The notes under the pieces are model-generated. The model ran no database searches, had not been told where the DNA came from, and saw nothing but the letters and a program-made list of their open reading frames with translations. From Alisma plantago-aquatica (taxonomy: Eukaryota; Streptophyta; Magnoliopsida; Alismatales; Alismataceae), in assembly GCA_963693085.1 (NCBI GenBank), contig OY856410.1, positions 1,393,734,863 to 1,393,798,862 on the forward strand: a DNA stretch of 64,000 bases, read 5' to 3'. The position numbers and the translations under genes were made by a program. Positions within the stretch are counted from its first letter, which is position 1; the number at the start of each line of letters is the position of its first letter. Of this stretch, positions 46,284-58,317 are shown one piece after another.

Positions 46284-46670
46284 TAACATTGATTTCAACA
46301 TTTCGAGTGTCCATGCATGTTCATCATCAAGATAAAGATTACACATAAATTAGTATGACCTAGGGATGGAGAGATTCATAATTGATTTCAAAATTTCAAA
46401 CTAGCTCATGCATTATCATCAATCTACATCATACAATAGGGATTCATGTAGATGTTAGGGTGACACATCACAACAAAATCAGATATTTAATATTAGGGTT
46501 TTAATATCTTACATAGATTGATCACAAGATTTCAGCAATATAGTTAATTCAAGATTATGGTGAAATGTGTATTAGGGTTTTAATATCTTAATTCAACATG
46601 CATCAAAATTTACAGAATTAGGTCAAGCATTAGTATTCAATTGCAAATATATCTTCTTCTTCATGCTCCC

Positions 46671-46772
46671 TCCTTACCAAATGGATAAAAGCAAGGCCAC
46701 GACTGTGTGGGCTGGCCACGGCCGTGACCAGCCCACACGGTCGTGGCCTTGCTTTAATCCATTTGGTAAGGA
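46671..46772. repeat. 45-bp-arm hairpin around CCACGGCCGTG
   Basis: TCCTTACCAAATGGAT... on the left arm (46671-46715) pairs with ...ATCCATTTGGTAAGGA on the right (46728-46772), with only a few mismatches and a 12-base loop containing CACGGCCGTG. Proline- or arginine-rich frames overlapping it on both strands are artefacts of the palindrome and purine-rich flank. Confidence 0.9.
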
Positions 46773-47735
46773 GAGGGAGAAGGAGGAAGAAGAGGTGGAG
46801 GAAGAAAAAGGGTAGCGGCCTACCTGGGCAGGATAGCAGTGGCTTGGAGAGCAGGGGCGAGAAGAGAGCAGGGGTAGGCACCGGAGCAACGAACCACGAC
46901 GCAGGAGAAGGCAGGCGCCAGAGCAATGAACCACGGCCAGGCTCAGGTGTCGGAGCTAGCAAAGAAGGGTGACGGCTATAGAGAAGGAGAAGGTCGGCGA
47001 GGAGAGTAGTAGCAACGGTGGCGTCAGCGAGGAGAGCAGCAGCAGTGAGCGGCAGCGGTGCGGGGGAGCAACGGCGGCAGGATCGCCATACCTAACTGAT
47101 CAACCAATGAAACAGAGACAGTGGGGAAGAGTCGATCGCGCAGGTGATATTAACTGCACCATCGGCGTCAGTTGTTTAAAAAACTGACACCCAAGAATGA
47201 ATAGCGTCGGTTATCTAAAAACACCGATACCTATGCTCAATGATAGTCATTGGTTTTTACTAGAAAAAACTGACGTCTATCTACATATGTCGATTAAAAA
47301 AATTATTCTCGATTAATTACCATAGTCGTCGGTTTCTTTAGCAACCCGACGCCCAAGGGGAGTGAAAAATTCTCCCGCGAACAGTGCGGGAAAACCCATA
47401 GCTGTCGGTTATTGTAGTTAAACCGATGACCAAAATGTGCCCAATTTTTGTCTCACGAAAAACCTTTCGTCGTCGGTTTAAGAGTTAATAACCGACGCCA
47501 TATGTTAAATTTTTGAGGTAATTTTTTTTGCTGAAAATTTGGATTTGATGGTTAATTTTAGGCGTCAATTTCTTAATAAGGAACCGACACTGAATAAAAG
47601 CAATACTCGTGTCTGGTCGCCCTTCATAGATAGATGTCGGTTTTTTTTTAACTGACGCTTTATGTGTTAGGTGTCGGTGTATTTATACAACCGACGCCTT
47701 TAAAAGTGACATTATAAGTCATTTCTGTAGTAGTG
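46773..47735. repeat. GC-rich leader-like block and right subterminal repeats of CACTA
   Basis: 46773-47130 is G+C and purine rich with GGAGAGCAGCAGCAG-type runs. It matches the GC-rich middle of the 982-bp derivative (GCGGCGGAGCA; GCCATACCTAACTGA against GCCGGACCTAACTGA; GGGGAAGAGTCG(A/C)TCGCG). 47150-47735 is filled with GTCGGTT/AACCGACGCC motifs up to the terminus. No convincing gene. Confidence 0.7.
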
Positions 47736-50055
47736 GGGTATCAAGGGAGATGGACTACAAAATCATTCTCCTTCATAGTAGGACATCCTCTCTCAATGGT
47801 AACATGTAGCAAACCTCTCCCCTAATGTAACAATTCCCCCCCCTTCCATATTAGTTTGGAAAGTCTTGCCATGATTGATGGTTGTAGACCTTGTGATCCA
47901 GGAAGGGTGGAGTGCCGACATGCACCTGGGAGTCTAGACATCACTGATCTATCTCTTTCCCTCATGATTAAGGGATGCATCATCCTGATTGTCATAACAT
48001 GGGGCAAGCAAGTGTTGGAGTAGTGGTGTGGATCCCATGGATGGTGGGTAACGACTTGAGGAGCAGTAGGAGAAAATTAGGTGCCACCTTCCTCACCTTC
48101 TTGCTTAAGCCAGGGGAGGCATGCCTAAGCTTGATGGAAATGATGTGTGGAGCTTGGAAGCCAAAGGAAGTGAAGTTGTTTCTTGTGGATAGGCAAGAGG
48201 ATGTCTCGTTAGGTGAGTTTTGCATGTTTGTGGTCTTCTATGTGTGAGGAGGAAGAGATCATGAATGACTAGATCCTAGGAGTCATTGTGCCACCATGGT
48301 AATGGAATTTGTAGAAGGATTCAGAGAGAGTGATAGAAAAAGGATCTCTTCCCTAGCCTGCATCATCGATTAGACATGACAACAACACGGCCATGTCCTT
48401 CTAAACTAGGGTTGAAGAAGACAGGAAGCTTGTAGGAGGTTGGATCCCTAGGAGGGCAGAGATATCAGGTGGAGTCATGGTGGTGAGGTACATGAGGATA
48501 GTAGAGATGTGTGAGGACAGTTGTCGTCCTGCCCTCTGCACCGTGTCACTTGCACAACTGGGAGATCACATGATGGGGAAGAAGGAAGGGAACAGGTCCC
48601 CTTGTCTTTGGACCCACCTCATTAGATGGACCGAGTTATAGTAGGCCCAAGTAGGGAGTCTACCATCCTATATCAATTGCAAAGAAGGTAATTCCCTGTT
48701 TAAAAATGATTAGTGGTCCTACTGTGCTAATACCATAAAATTGAATAGGATTATCTAATGATGGAAAAATTATATATGAAATCGATAAGGAGAATGAGAA
48801 GAATTCAATAATTGGTTAAATTATTTAGTTCTAGTCGTAGTTTGAAAGTATATTGGGTTAATGATTATGAGATTATTAATACAAAGAAACCCTAGATGTG
48901 AATATTAACATGTGTAATCAGGATTTTGAAACTGAAGACTATAACTTGCTAATATGTTAATGAACTTAATGTGATATAAGTGTTCCTAATGAAAGAATAT
49001 GATGGACATAATGATTATGGTTTAGAACCTAATCTTATTTATCATTAGTATCTTAAGTTGCATAATATACATAGTTGCTCCTATGACATAAGAGGTGTAA
49101 CTTGATAATCAAGTTCACACATGATGTCTAATGTGGATAAATAACTTTGATAAAGTATTATGCAATGGAATTAGGGTCTGTACCCTTATTCCATATCCTA
49201 AACCTGAGACTACCCTAAAATCTAGAATAGAACCTAGTAGGGCTTAATGTGATTAATGTGACAGTGACACTTTAGTATTTACATGTAGGTAGATTAAATG
49301 TTGATTGCTTGGATCTGTTGGTTGGATTTATTGAATATACTTGAAGAATATGTTGCATAATCTAAATAGTTCTACATTGAGGTACGTGGTTATGATTATG
49401 AATATCTGCAATATCGATTGTTGAGGTTTTTTGAGTGTTTCTTCATGATTGTTCAAATAAACTATTGGTTGTTTATTTACATTCTATTCAATTGTAATGC
49501 CACTATGAGTATCACATAAAGAAAGATGTCATATTATGAACCCTAGGATGGCATGCATTGTGGGTTGATGCACACAAGCCCTAGAGGGATAGTGATCACA
49601 CCTAAGAGAGAATATATATCATGGTTTAGAATATGCAATGAAATTGTCGGTTTTTATTTGCAAGTAGTTGATTGATTATATGTTGTTAGCTTACTTGCAC
49701 ACTTTTCCATGCATCACACGTACATAGTAGATTTCAATAGGCTAATCTGTGATTTGTTTCACGTCATTTTAGGTTAATGCAACAGATGAACATCCAAGAT
49801 ATGATGAATCAGATGAAATTACTTGAAGGCATTAAAGCTAAGTAAAGGAGGATTAGATAGATACTTCTTATCATATGTACAATTTTGATGATATAAATTC
49901 ATGTAACTCCTTAGAGGAGAATCTTGTAAACAATATTTGAATTAATGGAAATTATTTGATATTATTTGTTATTTGGTAAAAAAATCCAGATCCTTGGGAA
50001 TTTTTAGGTAATGGCTCTCAAATTTTTGGGTCTCTCCATAATTGGAGGATACTAA

Positions 50056-52241
50056 AAAGTTAAGTCATTAAAATTATGTGCTTCATTCATGAATTCACTA
50101 AACTTCTAAAAGGATTTTGACTTGTGTTCATTATATACACAGCTAAATCTGCCAAAAGTCATCATTAAAAGTGATGAAATATTGATATCCACCTCTAGCA
50201 TTTGTGTTAAAAGGTCCACACACATCGGTATGTACAAATCCTAATAAGTCACTCACTCTCCCACTATTTCTAGTGAAAGATGCTTTGTCATCTTGTCCAA
50301 TAAACAAGATTTGCATGTCTATATTGATTGAAAGTCAAAAGAGTCTATATAACCATCTTTATGGAGTCTACAAGTGCACTTCTAGTTAATGTGCCCTAGA
50401 CGAGAGTGATAAAGATAAGTTTTGTTTGAGTCATTGAATTTTAACTTCTTGGTATTTACGTTATGTACGTGTAAATCATGATATAATAAAAAAAGACCAT
50501 GAGACATAGAACACTTTCATAAAAGATCTCATCTTTAGAAATGAAAATTTGACTATTCTTTATTAGAAATTAAAAATGTTCTTGTCCAAACAAGATACAT
50601 AAATACATTTATATTCATGGCATGTATATAATAGCAGTTCTCTAACTCTATTACAAGGTTGGTGAGTAGATATAAATAATTGGTGCCTACTATAGTGGCA
50701 CCAACTCTTGCTCCATTTGTAACACGTGGTTCCACCTCTCCTATCATCAACGGTCTATTTCTTTTCAGATCTTGCATATTTGAGCATATGTGAGATCCAC
50801 ATCTGGTGTCCCATACCCATGGTGAAGAAGTAGATAGGTTTATTTGCACAATATATATACCCAAGGTGGAGATATCTAACCCCTACTTCTTGTTCTTTAG
50901 TTTCTCAATGTAGAGAGGGAAATTTCTCTTCAAATGTCCAGCTTGGTGACAATGATGGTAATTTTCTCCCTTAGTCACTCTTCCTTTTGCTTTAAGTGTA
51001 GAAGACTTTTGGTTGGCTCTAAAAACTTTCTTAGATTTGCCTTTGCCCTTGGACCTTCATTTTCCTTCGTGACCATCAACCTCGACTTAGACTTGTATTT
51101 CATTTTCCCCTCAACAACATGCAAAATAGGTCTGTCAATGGGTTATAAAAATCATGTTTTAATTCATTAAAATTATTTATATGAATCTATCAATGACTAT
51201 AGGATCACATATGTGTCTAACTCTTGACCCAAAGAAAATCTTCTCCTTGCAAGACTTTCCACATAACCAAATAACTTGAGTACATGGGGGTCCAACTACA
51301 TCAACTTCTACCATTTTGTACTTAAACATTGCCTTGGAGAAATAATACCTCTCTTGTCTCACTTATTATTGATACATGTTCCTGAAATGTATTCTCATTT
51401 CAATAACATACATATTAGCTAAAACTCATGATTCATGGCCATAGAATGAGACATTTGATGTTCATAGCATCATTGGGATGCTTCTTGTGATCTTTCCTTT
51501 CCATTTTAGGGGCATTCAGGTTGGTTTGTTAAGTAATGGTGTGTCCAGGACATAGATCTTACATTTATGTTTCAGAACAACTCTTAGTGTCCTAAACTAG
51601 ACATTAAAATTATTTTCATCTAACTTTTCTTTGTCAAGGACTGATCATGGTGAAAAAAGATTGTTGCTAGTGTTTTCCATTGATCTACATATCAAATATT
51701 TTGCATGAGTCAACATATTTATTTGAAAATTAACTTTGGTTTCAAAATATTTTATTTGATGTAATATATGAGAGTTTAATTAATTACACTCCCACTACTT
51801 TATTCAAATTCATAATCTTCACTATTTATTTGTAAGATTACAATGATAAATCCTCTAGTGATTCAAGATACAAAATATGTTAAGTCATGAGTCAACCATG
51901 GTTGACTGCTCTAAGTTAATCATTATGGTAGGTAACAATTACCAATTGCATCATATCCAATTCTTGGAAAGATCATCGCACAACCTTGTGTCAACAAAAC
52001 ATCATATATATATGTCATATTTATGTCTCTAGGTGCTTAATCCTATTAAGATCACCTACTAAAGTCTAACCCAAGGTCAATACAATAAGATATGCACCCC
52101 TAATAAGCAGACCCACACATTTATTATTACACTTCCCTAAGGTAGATAGTGCAACACGTTGAGCATGCCCGCACTTAGTTGATGTAGGTTTTCATGTGTA
52201 TGACACTCAGAAGGCATATTCAACATTGGTATTATATTAAA

Positions 52242-52260
<19 letters not shown>
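50056..52260 (-). pseudogene. Copia copy C 5' part (gag, protease, start of integrase)
   Basis: In reading direction: Gag with RQERYYFSKAMFKYKM (51177-51362); a decayed zinc knuckle YHHCHQAGHLKRNF near 50910-50960 in which the first and last Cys are lost; protease/pre-integrase with WVWDTRCGSHICSN (family DTGCGSHI; the Gly after DT is Arg) and LENCYYI (50553-50864); GAG-pre-integrase with HTDVCGPFNT then YFITFNDDF (about 50140-50250). The frame is cut at 50056 and resumes at 37532 beyond the inserted LTR. Many stops are present. Confidence 0.8.

Positions 52261-52273
<13 letters not shown>
52243..52273. repeat. (AT)n microsatellite
   Basis: About 15 AT units in the copia leader, at a place where copies A and B also have TA runs. 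Confidence 0.9.
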
Positions 52274-52275
<2 letters not shown>

Positions 52276-53430
52276 AATCATTGGTACTTTGTTATTGTAT
52301 GTATCATAGACTATAAAGTCACCACATGAGATAAAACATTATATGTCAACTAGTACAACAACTTGAACCAACAAGTGTTATATAAATAAATCCTACAGAT
52401 CTATATCTGAATCGACTACCAAGAAATCTAAATAGACCAATAAGAAATATGGATCATCCACCATGTTGTTGCAAAATTGTCTCCTTTGTGACACCTTATT
52501 GTCATCTTATGGAATAGCTTTTTAAGCCTCTACATGTATGTCTTAGTCTCTACCTCATGCATGTAGATGAGGGACAATGTGATGCACCACCTTGGCCATG
52601 AAGTTGAAGAGGAACATGAGTTGTTGACATTCTAGTCATATCAGAACTCCCTTTCTTCTCCTATCTTGAGAAATAGTCCTTAAGATTTCTACCTCTTTCT
52701 CTAAGAGAGATATGACAACCAAATTGTCTCACAAGTTGTCTCAAGGGATTTTTTCAAACCCTTTGGGACATGCCTCCTTATAGGAGAGTCATGGGCTTGA
52801 AAAACCCTAATTACAGTCCTTTTCCCAATAGCTATATCAAAAATAATCCAATATTGAAAATCCATAGTCTAATTCTGAGTGGTCAACCAAGTTGCCTAAT
52901 TGGCCAATCAGGTTCCTATTGGTACTCAAAAAGAATCTCACTTGGCTGATTGAATTACATGATGGGTGAAGCGGGTCTAATCTGAATTGCTTTCCAATTT
53001 GAGACCTTCCTTGTTGAATTCTGATTGGTCAACTGGGATACTTGATCAGACGATTGGGCCAATTCAGTGGAAAAATCTAGCCGAACAATTGAAAATAAAT
53101 TTATCTATTGACTCAACCAATCTTATCACTTGATCAAACATTCTAGTCACCCGATTAGATAGGAAATCAATATATTTATGATTCAAAACCATTCTAATCA
53201 TTTTTTAATTGAAAACTTTAATTCCCTTATGCATCCTTCTACGTACAACCTTATAGGTTTCTAATTATGTTGGTAGTCATGTAAAAACTCTCACAAGCAA
53301 TGATTGGTATCTAGCCACGTACTATTGCCAGCCAAGTAATAGGAATGAGTTGGAGAGAAAATACTACTTGTAAAGTGATTAATGTTAACATGACCATATA
53401 ATTTGCAATGAACTGAAATCTAGGTATATT
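52274..53430 (-). mobile_element. Copia copy C 5' LTR and leader (partial)
   Basis: 52760-53400 aligns with the copy C 3' LTR at 33813-34470 (CTTATAGGAGAGTCATGGGC; TTGGCCAATCAGGTTCC; ACAAGCAATGATTGGTATCT). The part before 52760 matches poorly and its exact LTR start is not defined. Homology stops near 53405-53430, where AT-rich gypsy-like DNA begins. The outer part of this LTR is missing or displaced. Confidence 0.55.
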
Positions 53431-54040
53431 CTTAATCTCCTTGTTCCTAAGCTTTTCCTATCCTTTCTATCTTTTTTGTTCTTGTTGTCAAATTTGTGAA
53501 ATTATTAGTGGTTTGGAGTGAATTTGATCACTATTTATGCCAATACTTGGGTTTATGCACAAATACCTCAGTGAATGTTTCGATTAGGGTATAAACTACA
53601 AATTTGCTTTTTAAATGAGATAATGATAAAATAAATTCATTCTAAAATTTTCTATAACCTTTTGGAACAAGGAAGAGATAAAAAGATAAATAATAACTAT
53701 TTAAGAGAGATAAGGAGATATTAAATAATTAATATAGGAAATTATGGTAATAATGGATAATAGGAAAAAAATTATTAAAGGAAGACTAATTGGTTAAAAA
53801 TAACTTTAGATTTGTTTTCTTTGGGTTTAATTTGTCTTGGGGGCCAAGTTTCATTAAATTTGGGATAATATTAACCGTGTTTGTTTTATTTTATAAAGAA
53901 AATGTGATTTTCCTCCAAAATATGAAATAGAACATTTCATGATAATCTTAGATTTGTAATCTACATATTAAAAGTATCCTTTGGGTATTTTTTTATGTAA
54001 TTTAGATAATCTTTAATATACATGTGTAGATTAGGAGAAA
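53431..54040. other. AT-rich flank of the gag-only element
   Basis: No gene is seen. Content (AGAGATAAGGAGATATTAAAT runs, GGGTTTAATTTGTC) resembles LTR or intergenic DNA and continues past the inserted element at 61385. Confidence 0.4.
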
Positions 54041-54588
54041 GAAAATGTAACACCCCTCCCTAGGGTTTCTTACGTAACCAGCGGAAGCACAGCCTAATCC
54101 CCAACATTATCCATAATGTGGGGTACTTGGCATATTAGGGAGGGATTGTCACATATATGATCTCATATCAAGAAACAAATAACACTTGGCATTATTGAAA
54201 CATAGATTCATACATAAGTTCTTGGAGGAAAGGCTACATCATGTTTCGAAAGGTATGCTAAACATAAACTAGATAATCATGAGAAAGATAGGATCTCCAT
54301 AGATGGACGTCCCACCAGGAAACAACTCCTTGGATCTCTGGGTCCTTGGTACTCTCAAGATAATTCCTTCTCTTTAGCTCCAACTTCTGCGGACATCTCG
54401 TCCCCAGCCATGCAAAGGAAAACAAACATAGTAAGTAAGCGGCATTGGCATGTTATAGACATAAAAATAAAATATACATGTGGCTTAACATAATTATGAA
54501 CATGCATTAACATTAATCGATTCTTGATGTCTTTTACATAAATAAATTGACTAGAAGAATATGCTCCTCTCTTAATGCCCCATAAGGA

Positions 54589-54651
54589 GCCCATAATGCT
54601 CGGAAAGCCCATAATTGCTCGGAAAGCCCATAATGCTCGGAAAGCCCATAA
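54589..54651. repeat. Tandem GCTCGGAAAGCCCATAAT units in LTR
   Basis: Three units of 17-18 bases; the partner LTR has four. Copy number changed after insertion or during reverse transcription. Confidence 0.9.
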
Positions 54652-55558
54652 CAAGGTGCATATAAATCTAAATCAATTTCTATTAATCATGATCTTTCTT
54701 AAACTTAGCTTATCTTCTTAATAACCCAAACTTTGATATTAATTGGAATTTCTCCCTTTTGAACATGATTGGGATTTCTCCCCATGACCATAATGGGATT
54801 TCTCCCTCTTAAGCATGAATGGGAAACTTATTCCCTCTTAATCTTGATTTCTTGTTCCTTAACCATAATTCATAGCATAAATGTGGTTTCTATATTTAGA
54901 CTTATACTATAGCAAACAATCATTCAATAATTATATACTTGAAGGAAGACATGCATTTGTCATGACTTAAACATTAAGTGCATAAACATATCATAAACAT
55001 CCAATAACTCAAATTTACTATGCCAAGGGCATGGCCCGCTTACCTTGAACTAAATCACCTAAGTCAAACCTAGTTTGACTGATTGGATCCCCTTAAACAC
55101 CTGAAATTAGATTAGAATATTATATGTACATGAATTCATAGCCTCAAAAACCCTAATTCGTTCATATAAGAATTGAGATGAGAAAACAGAAAAATCAGGT
55201 GATAAAAACTACAAAATCGGATTCCTCATCAAAAATCCTTTCCAAAATGTATTTTTGCATAATTTTCCGATAAACAGGCGATTTACTATCAATTTTCAAA
55301 GAACCGGCCAATGAAAAATCTGAGAAAAAGCCACGTGGGCATTTTTATCTGAGTTAGCAGCTATTGGGCTCGGGCCCGCTATGAGTTGGGCCAATCGTGC
55401 ATGGCCAACTCAGCAGTGAGGACTGCCTCTGAGGATTCACGATCAAAGACGGGAGGGCATGTAAAAACCCTAAAATGACCTCGCGGTGAAAAAAAAAACA
55501 AAAGAAGAAGACAGGGCACTAAGGTCATTTCCTGACCTGGTTTGTTCCTGCCCAAACC

Positions 55559-55864
55559 ATGGCGCTCGACGAGCAGCCAGTCATTGACTCCAGGGATTCA
55601 GATCGTGAATCAGTGTGTTTTGTTGAAAACCGATCGCAGCAAACTCATCAGCTTCACCCAACGAACTCACCAAGCCCAACCGTGGGCTCTGTGGTGACCA
55701 AGAGCTCGAGAACGCTCCTCCGCAAGGCTGGAAACAGGGGAAACAAGCCGAAAGTTGCTCGCGCAGACTCAAGTCAGAAAAACACAAAAATGAGGGTCGA
55801 GAAAGATCCGGCGGAGTCGTGCGAAGCCACTGGCAGTGTTACCATGGTGTCAAGGTGCCTGTGA
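55559..55864 (+). CDS. Antisense LTR ORF, shorter copy (101 codons)
   Basis: It opens with AACCATGGCGCTC, a good plant start context, and encodes a hydrophilic Ser/Arg/Lys-rich peptide beginning MALDEQPVIDSRDSDRE. It runs opposite to the element's own transcription. Compared with the copy at 59861-60232 it lacks 25 bases after 55842, so its last residues are in another frame and it stops early. No domain is recognised. It could be a captured host exon or chance; expression is unknown. Confidence 0.3.
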   Translation: MALDEQPVIDSRDSDRESVCFVENRSQQTHQLHPTNSPSPTVGSVVTKSSRTLLRKAGNRGNKPKVARADSSQKNTKMRVEKDPAESCEATGSVTMVSRCL

Positions 55865-56112
55865 GGACCTTGCGCAGGTCCACAGGGTACAACACTTGGG
55901 GCTAACACGAGGCAAAAGGAGGTCGGGAAGACAAAGGAAAGGCTCCGAGTATGCTCACCGGAGAGGTAATTAGGTCGAGATGACCGGAGAAGGACGGACA
56001 TACTCAAGGTCGCCGGAAACTAAAACCGAGTAGGTCGGGGTTGCTGGGAGAGTCGGGGGAGAAATTGAGAGCGGAGGAGAGGCGGTACGGGGCTGATGAT
56101 GCTCTCGGGTGG

Positions 56113-56120
56113 TTTAAATA
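56113..56120 (-). promoter_or_regulatory. TATA box of 3' LTR
   Basis: Minus-strand TATTTAAA in CTTCCTATTTAAACCACC, with the same sequence at 60440-60447 in the other LTR. Confidence 0.55.
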
Positions 56121-57052
56121 GGAAGTAGAGGCACGGTCGTGCCCTCTGCAACTCGGGAGTCTAAGCCCTATATTGGGCATTTCTTGTAGAGAGAGAGATG
56201 AGAAGCGAGTAATAGCTTGTTGGGTTCGGCTTGACCTCGCGGTCTCACAGGTAAAAGAATAAGGAGGAATGGTGGCTTGTGGAGTGAGAACTAGGTTGGA
56301 GAAAAACAGCCTGTGAAACGGCCTTAGCTCGCGAGAAAAACGGAGGAAGAAGACAGCAGGCGTGCCATTGGATCTTGATCCAATGGTCACTATGTATGCG
56401 TGTGAGTATTAAAGCAAAAAGTAACGCGTGGCCAACATATTAATGTGAACCATAGGTTATTTGATGAAATTGTATTCAAATCTTGGTCATACTATATTCA
56501 AACCTTTCTCCAATTAATTGGAGGGTCAAACATAGGCCAAATAAGTTCAAATTTGAACCATAGGAAAATAAGAAGGTCTAGAATATTCCTGTGGGGTTAG
56601 ATTTCGGACTTGTACCAATTTAGGCCTAAAAATAGCAAAACCCTCATGTATGCTTAAATGACCACAATTAATGCAAATAAAGCCATTAATTCTTCAAATA
56701 AGAATTGAAAAACATAAAAACGTGCCCTAAATATTATTAAATTTCAATTAACAATATGGAGGCCATTAAGTAAATAATTAAACAAGTAAATCACTAATTA
56801 TCATAAGAGAGAGAAAATTGGACATAAAACATTTATTCTAAATTTTCTTCAACAAAAGGGCATAGATATACATGAAAAGATTTTCTTTAATCAAAACAAG
56901 GATAAGAGAGCCATTGGACATAATAAAATGATGTTGTAAAACTTAACATGGGCAAATTGCATTTAAGTCCTCAATAATTATCTAATTTAGAAAAAGAGCA
57001 TGCAAGGAATGAAATAGTTTGAAAAATTGCATAACAAGAGTGGGGTGTTACA

Positions 57053-57068
57053 ATACTACCCACCTTAA
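57053..57068 (-). other. Polypurine tract of the gag-only element
   Basis: Minus-strand AAGGTGGGTAGTAT directly precedes the 3' LTR, itself preceded by TTCGAGGACAAAATTTATTT, the conserved 3' end of plant gypsy internal regions. Confidence 0.8.
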
Positions 57069-57203
57069 ATAAATTTTGTCCTCGAAATTTCCTAGAGTTT
57101 CTACCCACCTTAAGGATTACACATAAACTTGCAAATTTTCCATACAAATTTTCATTATAAAAGAGGCATACATAAAAAAGCATTATAATTCAACATAAAT
57201 CAC

Positions 57204-58241
57204 TTAACTACCCTTACCTTGATCATTTTCCTCTTCTCCATCAGACATTTGCATGGTGAAGAGCCTTGGTTTGACCTTGGGTGGAGGATTAGGGTTCTTA
57301 GCTTGGTTGTGGTTGGGATCCTTCTTTGCAAGCTTAGGGCAATTAGGCTTGATATGCCCTTCCTCACCACAATAGTAGCAAACAGAAGTCCCAAACCTAC
57401 AAGGACCACCATGGTTTCTCTTACATTTGGGGCATGGGGTTCTCCCATTCTCAGGGGAAGGCTCAGGGGCTTTTCTCTTGTTGTTGGAGGGTGGAGGGGG
57501 TTGATGGTGACGATTGTTTTGGGGTACCTCCTTCTTATGATTCCTCCCAGGATGCTCCTCCAATTCTAGGGCTGCATCCAAGGCTGATTGCATGGTCCGG
57601 TGTCCTCTACCCGACAAGGCATAACTTAGGTCAGGTTTAAGCCCTCTAATGAACTTCTTAGCTCTCTTTTGCTCAGTGTACTCAGGACCATACTTTTGGA
57701 GCATACGGAACTTCATGGCATACTCAGTGACAGTCATGTCACCCACTTGCTTAAGGTTAACAAACTCATCCTCCTTTCTTTCTAACATAGCTTCGGATAC
57801 ATAATGGTCGTTGAAGACTTCCACAAACTCATCCCAAGAGAAAGGAGGGTCATCATCTTCCCTAGAGGCTAAGAGGTTTTCCCACCAAGTACGGGCTGCA
57901 CCCTTGAGCATATGGGTGGCAAATCTAACCCTGCTACGTGGGGGACACTCTAGGTCTCTAAAGCAATGTTCCATGTTGCTAAGCCATTCCTCAGCCTTGG
58001 TCACCACATCAACTTCATCTTCACCATGGAAAGCATCGGGTCTAATCTTCAAGAAATCTATGAGGGATATCTCATGTACTCTAGGTGGAGCTCTAGGTTG
58101 GAGGGCATTGGTCAAGGCTGCTACCAGGGCATCTAGGGTGACGGGTGGAGGGGCGTGGTTCATGTCTTCAGTCTTATCACCACTAGAGGATCCTTGGGAG
58201 GGCCTTGACTCACCAACCTTCTCCTTCTTCTTAGGAGCCAT
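57204..58241 (-). CDS. gag: Ty3/gypsy Gag (capsid-nucocapsid protein), intact
   Basis: This is the capsid/nucleocapsid protein that packages retroelement RNA in cytoplasmic particles. The frame is open for 345 residues from MAPKKKEKVGE; an ATG seven codons upstream (58262) is possible, but the chosen one has the better context (AAGATGGCT). A low-complexity N-terminus is followed by a Retrotrans_gag domain at about residues 103-198 (GAARTWWENLL; FNDHYV; LKQVGDMTVTEYAMKF; FIRGLKPDL), then a Pro/Lys/Asn-rich linker, a CPKCKRNHGGPC half-knuckle (~270) and a CCHC zinc knuckle CYYCGEEGHIKPNC (288-301). This pattern is that of Tekay/Del chromovirus Gag. It ends with a stop before any protease, close to the polypurine tract, so absence of pol is original or ancestral rather than due to a frameshift. 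Confidence 0.93.
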   Translation of the reverse strand: MAPKKKEKVGESRPSQGSSSGDKTEDMNHAPPPVTLDALVAALTNALQPRAPPRVHEISLIDFLKIRPDAFHGEDEVDVVTKAEEWLSNMEHCFRDLECPPRSRVRFATHMLKGAARTWWENLLASREDDDPPFSWDEFVEVFNDHYVSEAMLERKEDEFVNLKQVGDMTVTEYAMKFRMLQKYGPEYTEQKRAKKFIRGLKPDLSYALSGRGHRTMQSALDAALELEEHPGRNHKKEVPQNNRHHQPPPPSNNKRKAPEPSPENGRTPCPKCKRNHGGPCRFGTSVCYYCGEEGHIKPNCPKLAKKDPNHNQAKNPNPPPKVKPRLFTMQMSDGEEENDQGKGS

Positions 58242-58317
58242 CTTAAAGGGTAAACATAACATGATATTAGAACATAATATGAATCTCTAGTGTTGCCTTA
58301 GTGGCCATCTATTCCTT

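Larger units (their letters stand above)
38259..47735 (-). mobile_element. CACTA (En/Spm) transposon, 9.5 kb
   Basis: Ends CACTAGTACATAACCGGCC and (reverse complement of the right end) CACTACTACAGAAATGACTT share 12 of the first 13 positions. GGG flanks both sides (38256-38258, 47736-47738) as the 3-bp duplication. Both subterminal zones are full of GCGTCGGTT/AACCGACGCC repeats, the presumed transposase-binding sites. Two minus-strand genes lie inside: a broken TNPD-type transposase (42987-45541) and a TNPA-Ulp1 fusion (39229-42602). Twin 316-bp hairpin units lie upstream of TNPD. With TNPD broken it cannot move by itself, but its ends are intact. Confidence 0.93.
37533..50055. mobile_element. 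Solo gypsy LTR, split by a CACTA element
   Basis: Left end TGTAATATCCCCAATTTTGG (37533) and right end CCATAATTGGAGGATACTAAA (near 50055) form an imperfect inverted pair. Removing the CACTA at 38259-47735 leaves about 3.04 kb without gag or pol, which suggests a solo LTR. It sits inside the integrase of copia copy C, whose two halves resume on either side. The right part (47739-50055) is AT-rich with AGGGTTT motifs and a GC-richer stretch with ACACGGCCATG (about 48390). A clear 5-bp duplication is not visible, and orientation is not determined. Confidence 0.6.
54046..57052 (-). mobile_element. 3' LTR of the gag-only element (3007 bp)
   Basis: TG...CA ends with an 11-bp terminal inverted repeat TGTAACACCCC. 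It differs from the other LTR by scattered substitutions (for example at 54252 and 54508), one fewer 17-18 base unit at 54589-54651, and a 25-base gap after 55842. It has a minus-strand TATA box at 56113-56120. Confidence 0.95.

Noticed and set aside
46630..46972. Pro/Arg-rich frames of 82-110 codons on both strands
   Set aside because: Produced by the hairpin and the purine-rich run; not conserved in the 982-bp derivative.
56004..56390. 128-codon minus-strand frame in the LTR
   Set aside because: It spans the LTR TATA box and so cannot be read from the element's own transcript; the other LTR does not show an equally long frame.
57219..58290. Plus-strand frames of 68-159 codons opposite gag
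   Set aside because: Antisense shadows of the gag coding strand.
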